DNA from: Chara braunii
Taxonomy: Eukaryota > Streptophyta > Charophyceae > Charales > Characeae
Reading direction: 5' to 3'
DNA length: 51,039 nt
Assembly: GCA_003427395.1 (NCBI GenBank)
Contig: BFEA01000568.1
Coordinates: 152,640-203,678 of the forward strand
A program made the position numbers and the translations under genes. Position 1 is the first letter of the stretch, and each line of letters starts with the position of its first letter. Below the pieces are notes generated by a model, which was given only the letters and a program-made list of their open reading frames with translations, made no database searches and was not told where the DNA came from. Below are positions 10,319 through 21,531 of this stretch, one piece after another.

Positions 10319-12236
10319 TTCCTCATGTTGAAGTAACCACGGTACATCGGCGTTCATACGACAGGCGTTGTCAGCAATAGGGTGGCCCTGGGCGGTAATC
10401 GGGGCGGTGAAAGGGCGGCCGCGGAAGGCTAGGAGAGCCTCGGGCTACAATAGCGGCATGTAAGGGCGACGCGCGGGGTGAGGCGAGCAACGCCTGCCCC
10501 CGAGGCAGCGGTACATGGCACTACAAAGTCATGGGCTTGGCAAATAAGCCAAGCGGTGGCCTTGGCACACCCTGGCACGCCTGGGCGGGCTACAGTTACT
10601 CTTCATATAGAGAACTGGGCCTGATGCATCCAGGCTTGGGCTTAGCCCTATAGCTTACGTCACTGACCTTCCACCAGGCGGATCTCGGGATCGAGGCCAG
10701 CAGCGAGCAGCGGAGCAGCATCGGAGCGCTTTGAAGTGTTGTCGGCGTGAATACCCTTACAAGGGTATCCGCCCTGGGTTTTTGCAAGTGACAGAACATA
10801 GGCTTGGGTCGAAATTTGAGTACACTGCACAAATAGCGGTCGTGTTCTGTTCACGTTGACTGAACGGTTGACGGGGAGCAGAGTGTGTGTGGGCGCGCAG
10901 TTTGAGGTGCGCGTGATGAATTTCTCCTTTGATATTATAGGGTCGGCGTTTCCACCGGCAAAGATTTTTGGGTTTGATTAAAACTAGGACAAGTTGTTCC
11001 TCATGTTGAAGTAACCACGGTACATCGGCGTTCATACGGCGGGCGTTGTCAGCAATAGGGTGGCCTTGGCCGGTAATCGGGGCGGTGAAAGGGCGGCCGC
11101 GGAAGGCTAGGAGAGCCTCGGGCCACGATAGCGGCATGTAAGGGCGACGCGTGGGGTGAGCCGAGCAACGCCTTCCCCCGAGGCAGCGGTACATGGCACT
11201 ACAAAGTCATGGGCTTGGGGAATAAGCCAAGTTGTGGCCTTGGCACACCCTGGCGGGCCTGGGCGGGCTGCAGTTACTCTCCATATAGAGAACTGGGCCT
11301 GCTGCATCCAGGCTTGGGCTTAGCCCTATAGGTTACATCACTGACCTTCCACCAGGCGGATCTCAGGATCGAGGCCAGCAACCAGCAGCGAAGCAGCAGC
11401 GGAGCGCTTTGAAGTAAACCGAGGGATTGAGGGTCCCGTGGGACTATCCCCTTTGGTTTTGCTGAGGGGAGTCAGACGCGGGCCTGTGGGAAAGGGCCAA
11501 GTGTCAACGGTCCTCTCCGGCGTCCGTTTTTTTTTTGTTTTTTTTTTTTTAATGTTTATCTCTAAGTTTTGTAAATTTTGTATTTTTAGTTTTCCTATTT
11601 TTCTGAGGAGACCCAGTACCGGTACCGGGACCTGCAGTGGCGCTCAACAGCCTTGTTCAGTGGATACACCACTGAACTGCGGAACTACAGACCTGTGTCC
11701 GAGACCAGATAGTGCCGCTGTCCCGAGGCAGCAGACCAGCGGTCCCGGATCTCCTCCCCTAAGGCAATCCTTCGGGACATCCGTTAAAGTTGGAACGACA
11801 CAGCGAAGGTTAGCATGGCCACCGTGCAAGGTTGACATGCATAAAGTCGGGGGAGGGGCAGCTCGACGTGTCTTGTTTCCAGTATGATACACAGGAGTCG
11901 CCGCCGCTGAGCGCTGCACTATGGCAAGGCAGAGAACCGGTACAGAGAGTCGAGGCAGGGAAGGCAGTGGGGGAGAGAACGAACCAAGATAGGTTCCGGC
12001 GCGAGATGCATGCAGGGGAAGATAACGGGAGTGATAGGAAATGGGTGTGAGCATGCCCGTAGGAATCAGGGAGATGGCGAGTCTCTTGCCTGAGACGGAG
12101 CGTGGCGCAGTAAGAAGGGGGCAGCGCCAACACAGGGTAGATAACGGTGAGCGAACCAGGATGGGGTGAGTGCGAGATACATTCAAGGGAACAGAGATGG
12201 CGATGGACCAAACTGAGCGTAGTAGAATAAATATGG

Positions 12237-12792
12237 CTCGCTTGATTCTTATCGAAAACAAGCGAGAAAGGAGACGACTCTGAGAGATTTGGGGAGGGCG
12301 AAGTGGATGGTAGTGTTAGTTTTAGTTCTAGATTAGTAAGGTAGAAAGTAGAGGAGAAAGTCGTGAGAGAAGGAAGGAGATGGCGGATACGGCGAGGGAG
12401 GAAAGCAGGTGGTGTACTCGTTTCTTATCAGAAACGAGCGGAGGGAGGTGGTAAATAGGGGTTCGTGGACCGGGCGAGTCCACTGGAGCGGCCAGAATGA
12501 GTGCCAGGGTGGTAGGTAAGGAGGTAATGAAGAAAGTACGTGCGCGAGGTCACGAGCGGGGAGAGATTTGTAATAGAGGTTCGAGGGTTGGGCGAAGTTG
12601 TTAGTGTAGTTGGGACGAGGAAAGAGTTAGTAGGACTCGAGTTAATAAGGTAAAAAGAGGAATGGATGAATCCGGACGGCGTATCGGGCCAGGTGCATGC
12701 AAAGAAGGTGAGCACGCTATGGCAACAGCGAGCCGGAGTAAGAGGGAGCACATAACGAAGATCTCGCCCGTTTCTTGATGAAAACGGGCGAG
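12237..12792 (+). repeat. Second hairpin family, 5' LTR copy
   Basis: Three perfect inverted repeats share a loop of the type TTCTTATCGAAAA or TTCTTGATGAAA but have different stems: CTCGCTTG/CAAGCGAG (12237-12266), CTCGTTTC/GAAACGAG (12417-12438) and CTCGCCCGTTT/AAACGGGCGAG (12763-12792). A fourth unit, present in the 3' LTR, survives here only as its right arm near 12560. The stems change while pairing is kept. Confidence 0.8.
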
Positions 12793-14439
12793 GGAAGTTT
12801 CATCTCGGGGGTTTTAGGGTGCCGCGAACTGAATGGTCCTATCGAAAGCAGCGGTAAGGAAGTAGAAGTGGAACTAGAGGAGAGAGACAGTGCGTGGAGT
12901 CATGGAGATGGGAAGAAGGGGTGAAGGGGAGAAAGAGAGAGGGAAAAGTGAATTGCTCGGCCGTTCTCAGCCACTTTTGGCAGACGGGGACGCAAACAAG
13001 GGGTCTCGACTCGTTGCAGAGTGATTGGCCGCGGCAGATGTCCACTTCGGATAGCCGATTAGCCGGTGCGACCACCGGGAGCTGCGCCCCACTACGGGGG
13101 GGGGGGTGAGGTCTGTACCTGGCCATGCCACAACTGAAGATTTATTGTCATTCTGCACACGTGAGAGAGGTAGGAGTGGAGCCTGCGATTTTATGGCCCC
13201 TTCCATTCTGACAGTCGTCATCAGTTGGTTACACGCCAATCACAAAGGGTCATCAACCGATCGTTGTGGCGTTTGTGATCGCCATTGCAGCCAGGTGGAA
13301 GTCGTCGGTTCAAAGCCATGCTCGCCTGCTGGGCCCTGCGGCAACGTACTCGCTGGCGGTAGTGATCCTTGTTGGAGTTATCCCGATCCTCGTCCTGGAT
13401 GCGAGTGTGCTCCGAGGCGCGGCAGAGAAAGGAGGCGGGAGGTATGGAGAGAAGACAAGGCGAAGGGGAACTTACCTGGACGACAGGATGTTGCAGTGGA
13501 GAGGGACCCGCCCTCGTTGCAACACAAGATTCATCCTCATTTGATACATGTAGTGAGTAGGACTGTTGGGCATGGAACCAAGTTGCCTAAGAGGGGGAGA
13601 GAGAGAGAGAGAGGGAGAGAGAGCTCACCGTGGTGTCGGTACGGGGAGAACCGAAAGTCGAATTACAGTGCTAAGTCGTTTTACGTAGTGACCCCTTCAT
13701 AGTCGCCAGTGATGCTCGTTGCGTTTGATATGGCCGGGATCCTTGCCGCCTAGCTCATGGTGATTGTTTCCTACACCGGCTTAAACTGCAGTTCCTATCA
13801 AATCGTCAAGTGCTGCCCATACTACTCAATGCCGAGCATGGTAGAGGTGTTTTGAGCGTGTCTGCATTGTTCGTTGTGGCCGTAGTCGTTACCGGGATAA
13901 CCATTGTGGCGGGGATGACTGCCACCTGGCAGGGGAGCCAAGGTGCTCGCATTCGTACTCAACACCTAGGTGTCTATCTTCATGATCGGCTATGAGGCGC
14001 TCTTAGTCAGTAGATAGCCAATACGAACAACGAAGACACGGGCGCTTGACCTACACACATATATACAGTGGGAGAGATCGAAAGAGAGAGGAGGACTCAT
14101 GGAGAAAGTACCTTCTGACATGAGCAGGAAGGTACGTGGGTTGTTCTATACGTACCTGGATGGGATGGCAGTCAGGTGTGTTCTCGTGCTTAGTTGGTGG
14201 AGTAACCTGTCTTGTTGAGTCTAGTAACGAACGAGGCCTCAGTCTGCTAAATAGGTACATGGGGAAATTCATCAGATCCGGACACAGCAAGGATTGGCAG
14301 GCTAAGAGCTCGTCCCTCACTATGTGGGCAGGGTCCGTAGCAACGGTCGGCTGACGCCCTCAAGATGTTGAGCTTGCTGAACATACGGGTGGGGTTCCCC
14401 TGCAACTTGTTGCACACTCCACTTTGGCTGTGCAAGATC

Positions 14440-14990
14440 ACCGAGTTTTTGCTGAGCAGGTGGCTGCTACGACGTTGGGGCACAAGCTGCTGCTGCTGCA
14501 GGTTGCGCACGTACTGCTGCAGCTATTGCTGATTGTTGTGGCTACCGATTACTGGATACGACATATTGTTGCATACCGTTGCGAGCTGTGCACAGGCTAC
14601 CGCTACGAACTGCTGAAAACTGCTGCAGTGTGCGGACTGCGGAGTACTGCCGCTCACTGTTGGTGGCCGTGCACAGCTGCAACGTTCTGCTGACTATGAC
14701 GGTGGCAGGTGTTTTGTTGACTGCGCAAACGTACTTCTCCCCCTGATGGTGCATAGGTTGTTGCGAGCGGCTGCTGGCAGCTGCTACGGCATATCGTTGT
14801 CGACCGCCACTTTGTAACGCTGCTACGCTTATAGGCTGTGGTGGCTGTTGGCTGCTGTCGTGGCTGCTGACCGCCACTGTTGTGTACTACGGTTGTGTAC
14901 GGACTGTGGCGGCTATTGCTGCTGACCGCCGCAAAAAGCTGCTGCCGTGTTTGTGGACTGTTACACGCTGTTGTGCGGACGTAACTGGGC
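14440..14990 (+). repeat. CTG-rich low-complexity zone, 5' LTR
   Basis: Dense TGCTG, GCTGCTG and TTGTTG words. The minus strand reads as glutamine- and serine-rich open frames, which is expected from the composition. The same zone is at about 29325-29875 in the 3' LTR. Confidence 0.6.
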
Positions 14991-15634
14991 TGAGGTGAGG
15001 GGCTGAGACTTGGGGAGGTGACCAGACTAGACAAAGGGGGAGGTTAGTACTGCGATCCGCAAAGGGCATCAGGGAGTTGACTTCGATAGTTTGACTTCAA
15101 ATTCTGACCAAGCTGCTGCAGTTTGGCCATCATTGCGGGACCCTCAGGCGCACGAAGACTTCCAGACCCTCTCATCGTGAGTCTGAGTGCACCCCTCTGG
15201 TATCTGAGCGTTTAATCTATCCACCTCTATCTTTCTCAGTCTAAGTCTAGTCTTTGGTTATGAGAGGAAGGTGGCAAGCGGGATTGAAACCCGTAGGTCC
15301 GCTCCAAGGCCTTTGTGGGAGGTTCGACCCACCGATTGCGGGAGCTCTGCCGGAACTCGGACGGGGTTCTGGAGGCAGGGAACTTAAGGTATAATCTCGT
15401 TTGACGCGTGTGGTCCCTTCCCCTATCTGTTATACCCTGGGTATCTGAATACAACTACGTAAGGATATTTAATTTACGTTTAGTTTTGCTATGTATGTCA
15501 GGACATGTTTGGTGGAAGGCTAAACGAACAAGTATGTATGAGAGGTCAGATAACTTTTGAGTGAATTCAGACAAAATGAACTGGGGGAAGGTGGGATGAA
15601 GGTGTGTACATGTGTTTGACTGGGTCAACCGAAG

Positions 15635-16850
15635 GCTGAACTCCTCTAAGTTGATGTGGGCTCAGTGTTGTGTTTTATTTATGTTTGCTGGGTTGATTGC
15701 ATGATTTTGAGGGCTGGACCTATCCTAAGTTGGACGGACCAGTCACTGTTTCTTTCAGGGGTTTTTGACCAGGAGGACGGGCTAAGTTGGGATATCTCAT
15801 AATCCTGATGTTTATTTTTTGGGGTTGCTGAATACAGAACTGGGGATATTCTAAGTTATATAGACCCAATTCTGCGTGTGTTTCTTTTGAGGGGGACACA
15901 AGTATAAGGTCGAGCGTACCCTTAAGTTAGGGCGGCTCAGTCATAAGCCATGAACACGAAAGTCAACCGAAAGTATAGAAACGTGATATATTTTATAGGA
16001 ACTTATATCATCTGACAGACCGGGTACCCTAAGTTGGGAAAGCCAGTCAGTAAATCAGGTACAACAAGAAGAGGAAAAAAACGGTGAAGAATATAATGAA
16101 AGTAACCTGGGCAAGCTGAGCGTACCCTTAAGTTAGGGCGGTTCAGTCCTATGTTCATGATAATACAAATGAGCAGAGAGTTAGTAGAAACTTATTTTAT
16201 TTTTCCTTCTAAACACAAGGCAAGATTGGACGTCTCCCTAAGTTGGGTAGGTCTGATCATCTGCCTAATAAGAGAGAAAAGTACTAAGGCTGTGCAAGTA
16301 TATCAATGGGTGTTCTCCTATATTGTCGTTACGGAGGCTAAGCGTACCCTTAAGTTAGGGCGGCTTAGTCATACATCGTTTGTACTTTGTTGAGACAAAT
16401 CCTGTCTTATGTGCTTTCAAACTGTTTAAGCTAGCTAGGCGTACCCTCAAGTTAGGGCAGCCTAGTGATATGCCCTTGTCGTTGATGTTTTGTAGGTTGG
16501 ACGTACCCTTAAGTTAGGGCGGTCTGACGATTCGTCGTTCGTGCTTGTTTTAGGCAGGTTAGGCACAGCCCTAAGTTGGGGCAGCCTAATCCTATGCCCT
16601 ATGTAACTTTGTGTAAGGCTGGCTAGACATACCCTTAAGTTCGGTCAGTCTAGTCTTATGCTTCATGTTGTCAGTTTAAACAGAAGTCAGGCGTACCCTT
16701 AAGTTAGGGCGGTATGGTCATATGTTTTATGACTCGAGTTCATCTGGAGTTGGGCATACCCTTAAGTTAGGGCAGTCAAGTTGTTCGTACTCTTACTTGT
16801 TCACTTAGGCAGGTTGGGCATACCCTTAAGTTAGGGTCTTGTCTGATCCT
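15635..16850 (+). repeat. Array of about 16 covarying hairpins with TAAGTT loop, 5' LTR
   Basis: Units occur every 60-110 bp. Each has an outer stem of 6-8 bp, a short internal loop, an inner stem of 3-4 bp and the hexaloop TAAGTT. Outer stems differ yet pair: CTAAGC/GCTTAG (16338), CTAGGC/GCCTAG (16435), TTAGGC/GCCTAA (16559), CTAGAC/GTCTAG (16623), GATTGGAC/GTCTGATC (16224). Inner stems also covary: CCCT/AGGG in most, CCC/GGG at 16030 and 16570, TCC/GGA at 15723. Approximate starts: 15635, 15713, 15771, 15837, 15909, 16018, 16115, 16224, 16337, 16434, 16496, 16558, 16621, 16686, 16747, 16812. I know of no described family that this matches. Confidence 0.88.
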
Positions 16851-17235
16851 ATGGCATAAGTGAGGGGGGTTTTCTAAAGGGAATAACTGAATGATCTAAG
16901 GAACTACTTGGGCTAATTGCTGTGGGATTGTGAGGGATGTATGCTTATGCATGCTTGTGGGCTCTCACTTGGGGAGTCATCTCGATATGATAGTTGCTTT
17001 AGATGCTCGCCAAGTGTTGGAGCCATAGGTAGATTAGATGGATGATGGGAGAGAGAACTTGGGATGAAGGTAAGACTGACCCTGCTAGGAGTTAAGATCA
17101 ATGCTAGCCCACAGTCTCATCTAGAGGTTGTGTTGGCTATCGTCGATCTTGAATCATCAAGCAGATGTCATAGGCTAATCCCAAGTATAGCTGCTTTGTC
17201 TTTCTGTTTTTTCAGCTCGTATAAATCTTGGGAGC

Positions 17236-17375
17236 CTCCTGTTCCTACGGGAAGTGCTGCCAAAATTTCTACAAATCTGGAGGAGTTAGTCATTTTTGGG
17301 CCCATAGAAATTCTGAAACGGCACCTTTCCTACAGGAAGCGCTGTCGAAATTTTGTAGAATTTGAGGAGTTAGAA
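17236..17375 (+). repeat. Two direct repeats with a TTCC-TACG-GGAA hairpin, 5' LTR
   Basis: Two units about 90 bp apart contain TTCCTACGGGAAG(T/C)GCTG(C/T)C followed by AAATTTCTACAAAT and GGAGTTAG. The core folds as TTCC-TACG-GGAA, a stem closed on a UACG loop, in the first unit; the second has TACA here but TACG in the 3' LTR. The inverted LTR at 41342-42000 carries five to six units. Confidence 0.75.
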
Positions 17376-17689
17376 TATTTTCCAGGTATGAGTATGGATA
17401 TTGATTGGAGTTGACTCTGTGTAATGTGTTTACGTTTGCTTGACTCTTTGATGTGATTACAGGTATGTTATGTGGCTCGACTTATTGGATTGGACTGCCT
17501 GCGATCTCACATATATGTATGGCTATGAGGAGTCCCATTGTGATTGTGAGATGTGATCGTCACATATCTATTTCCCTGTATATATGTATGTATGTACGTA
17601 TACCTATGTAGGGTATTAGCGTGGCCTTAAGTGCCCGCGTACTAAGGACCTAATCAAGGGTTGGGATGAATAGAAGGGAGGGGATGACC

Positions 17690-19199
17690 CCCTCTACTTT
17701 TCTTGAAGAATTTTTAGCCGGACGTTAGCCCTGAGCCTGGAATACGATGGTCCTCGCCCAGGAGGACCCAGACCCTGGGCCTAACACTAAAGGGGTTTTC
17801 TCGGATAAGCGTTAAAAGTACTCGTTTCTTTTCCTTGTTGGGATTTATTTTGGTGGAACGCTGAAGTTCCGGACGGAAGGGTTAGCATGTCGCCGGTGAT
17901 GCGCCAGATAACTCACCACCGCTCCAAATTCGTTTCTGCCCTAGGGACCATCTTACCCCGCGCCCTTAGGGACACCTCAGGGTGTAAAAGATGGTAAGGC
18001 CCTCAGGCCGGTTTTGCGCTCTCTAAAGGGTTGTCCCCCTTAACGCGCACTTCAGCTTACGCCTGAGCGTCGAAGGCGGCTCTACGACTCAGATAAGGCC
18101 ATTTGGGAATGGGCGCCATATAGTGCGCCGTCATAGCAGCTAATCGCGTAAGACTGCATTGCGGATCAATATGGGTAGGACCTGCGTCCCCGCGATCTTA
18201 TTCTAAAACTTCCGAACGACATTTACCGACATCCGCTGCAGAAAGTTATGGGTCAAGCGGAGTCTCTCCTTTTCGGTGGTTGTTCTCCTTTTTGAGTTTT
18301 TTGTTGGACGTTGTAGTCCGTGACAACCGTCAAAGTCAAACCCCTTGATTTTGGCTACCACGACAACCCTAAAGTTGTCTACTCAACCCCTCTGCACAGG
18401 GTGCAGAAGAGGGTGTGGGCTTCAACCGCGCATGGCGGTTGTCTGGCGTCGAGAGATTACCCCTGAAAGCGTCTGTCAGCCGACACTTGAGTGTCGAACG
18501 CGACCCTCGAGATTATCAAGGGACGCAAGGCTACGAGTACCACATGGTACCCCATCAGCGCAAGTGCTCGCGTATACCCGCATGACTGGTTGATATGAGG
18601 AGGCCATGCGCTTGCTCAACATTTATACGGAAGTCCAGAGCGCGATACCTATCTGGTTCTTGCTGCACAAAGTTATGGGCCGGATACTGAAGGGACTAGA
18701 AGTATTGTTGTGTTGTGGTGTTGGTTGTAGTGGTTGGTTTGTGTGTCTTCGTGTATTATGCGTGGTAGGGTAAGTATCGTGGCGTAACGCGTGGTGTGTG
18801 TAGCGCGTCCTAGTCGACCGGCGTCGGATCGTGTTTGGGACTTCAGCCCCCAGTGCGTCGATTCGCGTACGGGTCCGAATTTGGGCGTTCGACCGCGCGT
18901 ACCCCCTATGCTACAACGAGCGAGAAACGCCCTCGGCTGGGCCACCTCTGCAATCGCAGACGAAAAACCTTCGCATGTGGTTTAGTAGCTCGACGGGGAT
19001 ACGCCCACCTAAGGGATGGTAACAACTCTTGGAGGTGGAGGTAAGCGGTGCCTCGCGCGACCCTGTCCTGTCGTAGGGGCTCGCGAGAGGTACGGCTGGC
19101 GCACTCGGCTGGAGCGGCAAACGCTCTCCGTGACAAGTCCTGCCAAATTCTGTGTGACGCGGACGGGACGGTCCCCGTGAGGGACCGATGCGCTCGACA
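17690..19199 (+). other. GC-rich, hairpin-rich LTR 3' tail
   Basis: The last 1.5 kb of the LTR is richer in GC and holds many small inverted repeats. Examples are CCATCTT/AAGATGG around ACACC/GGGTGT (about 17948-17996), CAACCGC/GCGGTTG (18423-18441), GACACT/AGTGTC (near 18482) and GTACCA/TGGTAC (18538-18551). The LTR ends CGATGCGCTCGACA at 19199. The inverted LTR at 39567 ends the same way. I looked for rRNA and tRNA similarity and saw none. Confidence 0.6.
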
Positions 19200-19201
19200 G
19201 G

Positions 19202-19221
19202 TGGCGCCGTTGTCGAGGATC
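19202..19221 (+). promoter_or_regulatory. Primer-binding site, tRNA-Asp type
   Basis: TGGCGCCGTTGTCGAGGATC starts two bases after the 5' LTR end. It pairs with the 3' end of plant cytosolic tRNA-Asp (GTC), as I recall that tRNA, at 18 of 20 positions including the terminal CCA complement. The same primer class is known from some plant Ty3/gypsy elements. This fixes the orientation of the element as plus. Confidence 0.82.
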
Positions 19222-20879
19222 TCGGCTGCCTACCGGGGTCCTTAAGAGAACGAACCCAGGTTAAGTGCAGGCTGATGATCCAGACAAAACGACAAAAACT
19301 GTTAATGGCGTTAAGGAAGTGGGTGATGAGTAGTGGCAATTGCAGTTTGTACATTTGCGGATCAAGGTACCATAGGGTAGTACGGACAATGCTATACGTA
19401 TCTAATGCTATAGACTGATCATCGTTCGCATTTGATGCGACTCTGCATATTCGGTTACCCAAGAAAGGATCTTTGGTACTTTAACATAGTTAATGAGCTG
19501 CCTACGTTGTTATGGCCGTATCACGGTACGCTAGCGATAGGAAGTAGCTTGGCTAGGAAAGAGGTATTTTCTAAGGATTCTTGTAAGGAGAAGACATGTA
19601 ACATTCTATCTATTCAAGCATTTGAGTTTACCATTTTGAGGTTATATCTGACAGTCTATCTACGAAATTCATCCATCTGCATTAAAATTTCATCTAAGTA
19701 AGCATGTTTAAGTGTCGGCTCGTATCAGACTATGTGCTTGATGTTATTTATCTGAGTTCTATTCACATACAACCCATTGGAGCTGTTTTATCTAAATTAT
19801 TTATTCATATCCATTTTGTTATGCATGGGTTGGTCTTTTAAAAAGGGGTTAGAAATGTTACATAAGATCCACGTCCGATGCCGATTCGAAGGTGAATGGA
19901 GTGACCAGTTCCTTGGGAAAGTAAATTTTACGAGAAAATGGTCAATGTGTGAAATCTACCCCACGAAAGTTGCAACCCTATGTTATTATTTCCCTGAAAG
20001 ATGACTTTGAAGAAATTATAATCTAGTCTTGAAGCTGGTAGTGAGACCCACGTTGAAACTTGTTCCTTGTCCATAGTGGGGTATTGTCATCTAATCTTTG
20101 TGATAAAATGACTACACTACTACTTGATAGGAGGAAAGTGCTTGAACCTTGTGATCATGGCCTTTGAGGGAGGCAGCTACTGCCTGCCACAGAGAGGTAG
20201 GAGGTGAATCCCCAACTATTTTTTGTGTCAAGTGGGTTCATCTGCCTGCGAAGGGACCACGCATCCTGGAGTATGTATGGTGAGGTTGGCTACCTTATTG
20301 GCAAGGGTTTGCAAGGGGCAAGTGTTGGAATCGGAGGGAGATGCAGTGAGGCTTGATCCTTGAGCGGGGCTCAGGAAATAAGATGTTACCCCTTTGAGAA
20401 AGGGTTACTCTGCCCCTCGAAACAATATACTTCTATCAAAGCCAGGGAGTGGAGTTTAATGCTCTCATTGGTAATGTATCTGAGGACACTTATTATTGGC
20501 AAACTGCATTTTGACCTTAGCATGGTATTATTTGTTATAATTACAATCTTTTTTTTTTTCCTTGTGTTATATATATATAAATTTGATTGGTCATGAAATT
20601 TATAAATGGTGCTTATTTGTTTACTCAATAAAGTACTACATTATTTTCATTGGTAATACTTGTTACGAGTTTAGATATTCGCAAGGGTATTATTATTGTT
20701 GGGTGTTATTGCTATTTATTCTCATTTAGGATGGGTGATCGTAAAACGCTGGAAAAAACGAAGTTTAGTAGAAGATGCTTTGAAGTTTGTAGAAGGAGGG
20801 TCTCAGCATAATAACAGAAGACGTATGCTAGACGTTGTCTGTGATGGGCAGAATCCAGACCAAACAACGATAAATCAAG
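19222..20879 (+). other. Internal region upstream of the gag-like frames
   Basis: This is leader sequence between the primer-binding site and the first gag-like frame. There are only short open frames without recognisable domains, and an AT-rich stretch around 20520-20690. Nothing more can be supported here. Confidence 0.5.
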
Positions 20880-21531
20880 ATGCCATATGCTGAGGAGAAT
20901 CCCAATATACCCCGACCAGTTGACAAAGAGGGTGAACTCCAGATGTCTTTGCCAAGGCGAGTCGGGGAGAGAGAATATATCTCTTCCTGGTGGGGCATAT
21001 TTCTAGGTATTGATATCTTTATCTGGATTGAATCTGACTTTGGTGATGATCAAGACGGTGCGATCGTGAGAGCGACTCTGTACACATCGTCATCATTTTG
21101 GGTAAAGCATGGGATTGAGCTGACACTTGGGCATGGGAACCTGCTCGCAAGACCTTTAAGGATAATTGAGGCAACTGCAGCGAAATGGGCAAGGGAAAGG
21201 CTTCATGAAGGAGAAAATCAAGTTTCGACCCATATAGAGGTCAAATGGGTCAGTCAGTTTGTGCTTCCTTCAGCGCCGTTACGTGCCTTCCTACGCGACT
21301 CCCTCGTGGAAGAGTTTTTTGGGGGACGAGCAAGGATAGAGGCAGCAGCAAAAACCACTTTGAGGGCGCGGGAATGAGGATATAGGTGCTACATGTGTGA
21401 GATGATATATGGCCTATACGTAGATTTAAGGTTTCTACCCCCTAGTCAAGGGCTTCAAAATATGACCAATATTGTAGACGCCTTTGCCTACTCCCATGAG
21501 CCGGATGAGAAAGTTGAAGATTGGAGCGAGC
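20880..21531 (+). pseudogene. Gag-region fragment, N-terminal (uncertain)
   Basis: One frame is open from 20880 to a TAG at 21534 except for a TGA at 21375-21377, where TGG (Trp) is a likely ancestor. The product includes TATAAKWARERLHEGENQVS-like and FLRDSLVEEFFGG segments. No domain is recognised with confidence. Its place between the primer-binding site and the capsid-like fragment at 21911 makes an N-terminal gag region the simplest reading. It could instead be a lineage-specific extra ORF. Confidence 0.45.

Larger units (their letters stand above)
10000..11415 (+). repeat. Tandem duplication of the LTR head
   Basis: Two consecutive copies of the first ~677-740 bp of the LTR start at 10000 and 10740, each beginning TGTCGGCG and ending around GGAGCGCTTTGAAGT. 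The first copy is longer because of an internal 62-bp duplication. The 3' LTR has a single head (25491 to about 26155), so the duplication arose in this LTR or was already present in a parental variant. Confidence 0.85.
10000..19199 (+). repeat. 5' LTR (9.2 kb)
   Basis: This is the direct repeat of 25491-34493, colinear over its whole length. Relative to the 3' LTR it carries a 740-bp tandem duplication of its head (10000-10739 and 10740-11415), a 62-bp tandem duplication (10195-10318) and a deletion of about 430 bp near 17385. It has also lost the left arm of one hairpin near 12560. Order of contents: head with palindrome, T-rich tract (11527-11551), A/G-rich zone with the second hairpin family, GA tract, CTG-rich zone, hairpin array, TACG-hairpin repeats, and GC-rich tail. 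The open frames (for example plus 11438-11887 and minus 11644-12261) lack recognised domains, and I do not call them genes. Confidence 0.85.

Noticed and set aside
10000-11415. The 0.7-kb heads as complete short LTRs of a smaller element
   Set aside because: They have no CA end, no primer-binding site follows, and homology between the big blocks continues for 8 kb beyond the head.
11644-12261. 205-codon minus-strand frame, with a partial match in the 3' LTR
   Set aside because: LTR identity explains its partial conservation; the 3' LTR version is shorter and shifted, so the frame is not preserved.
14440-14990. Glutamine-rich proteins encoded on the minus strand of the CTG-rich zone
   Set aside because: The frames are products of the repeat composition and shift between the two LTRs.
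15270-15345. tRNA-like T-arm GGTTCGACCC
   Set aside because: No acceptor, D or anticodon arm fits around it. The region is a conserved GTGGG/CCCAC hairpin of the LTR.
15635-16850. CRISPR-like array
   Set aside because: The repeats are palindromic with variable stems, the spacers are irregular in length and shared between LTR copies, and no cas genes or prokaryotic context exist.
17940-19199. Possible rRNA or other known structured RNA in the GC-rich tail
   Set aside because: No 5S, 5.8S, 18S or 28S signature words recognised. Position and copies show it is LTR sequence.
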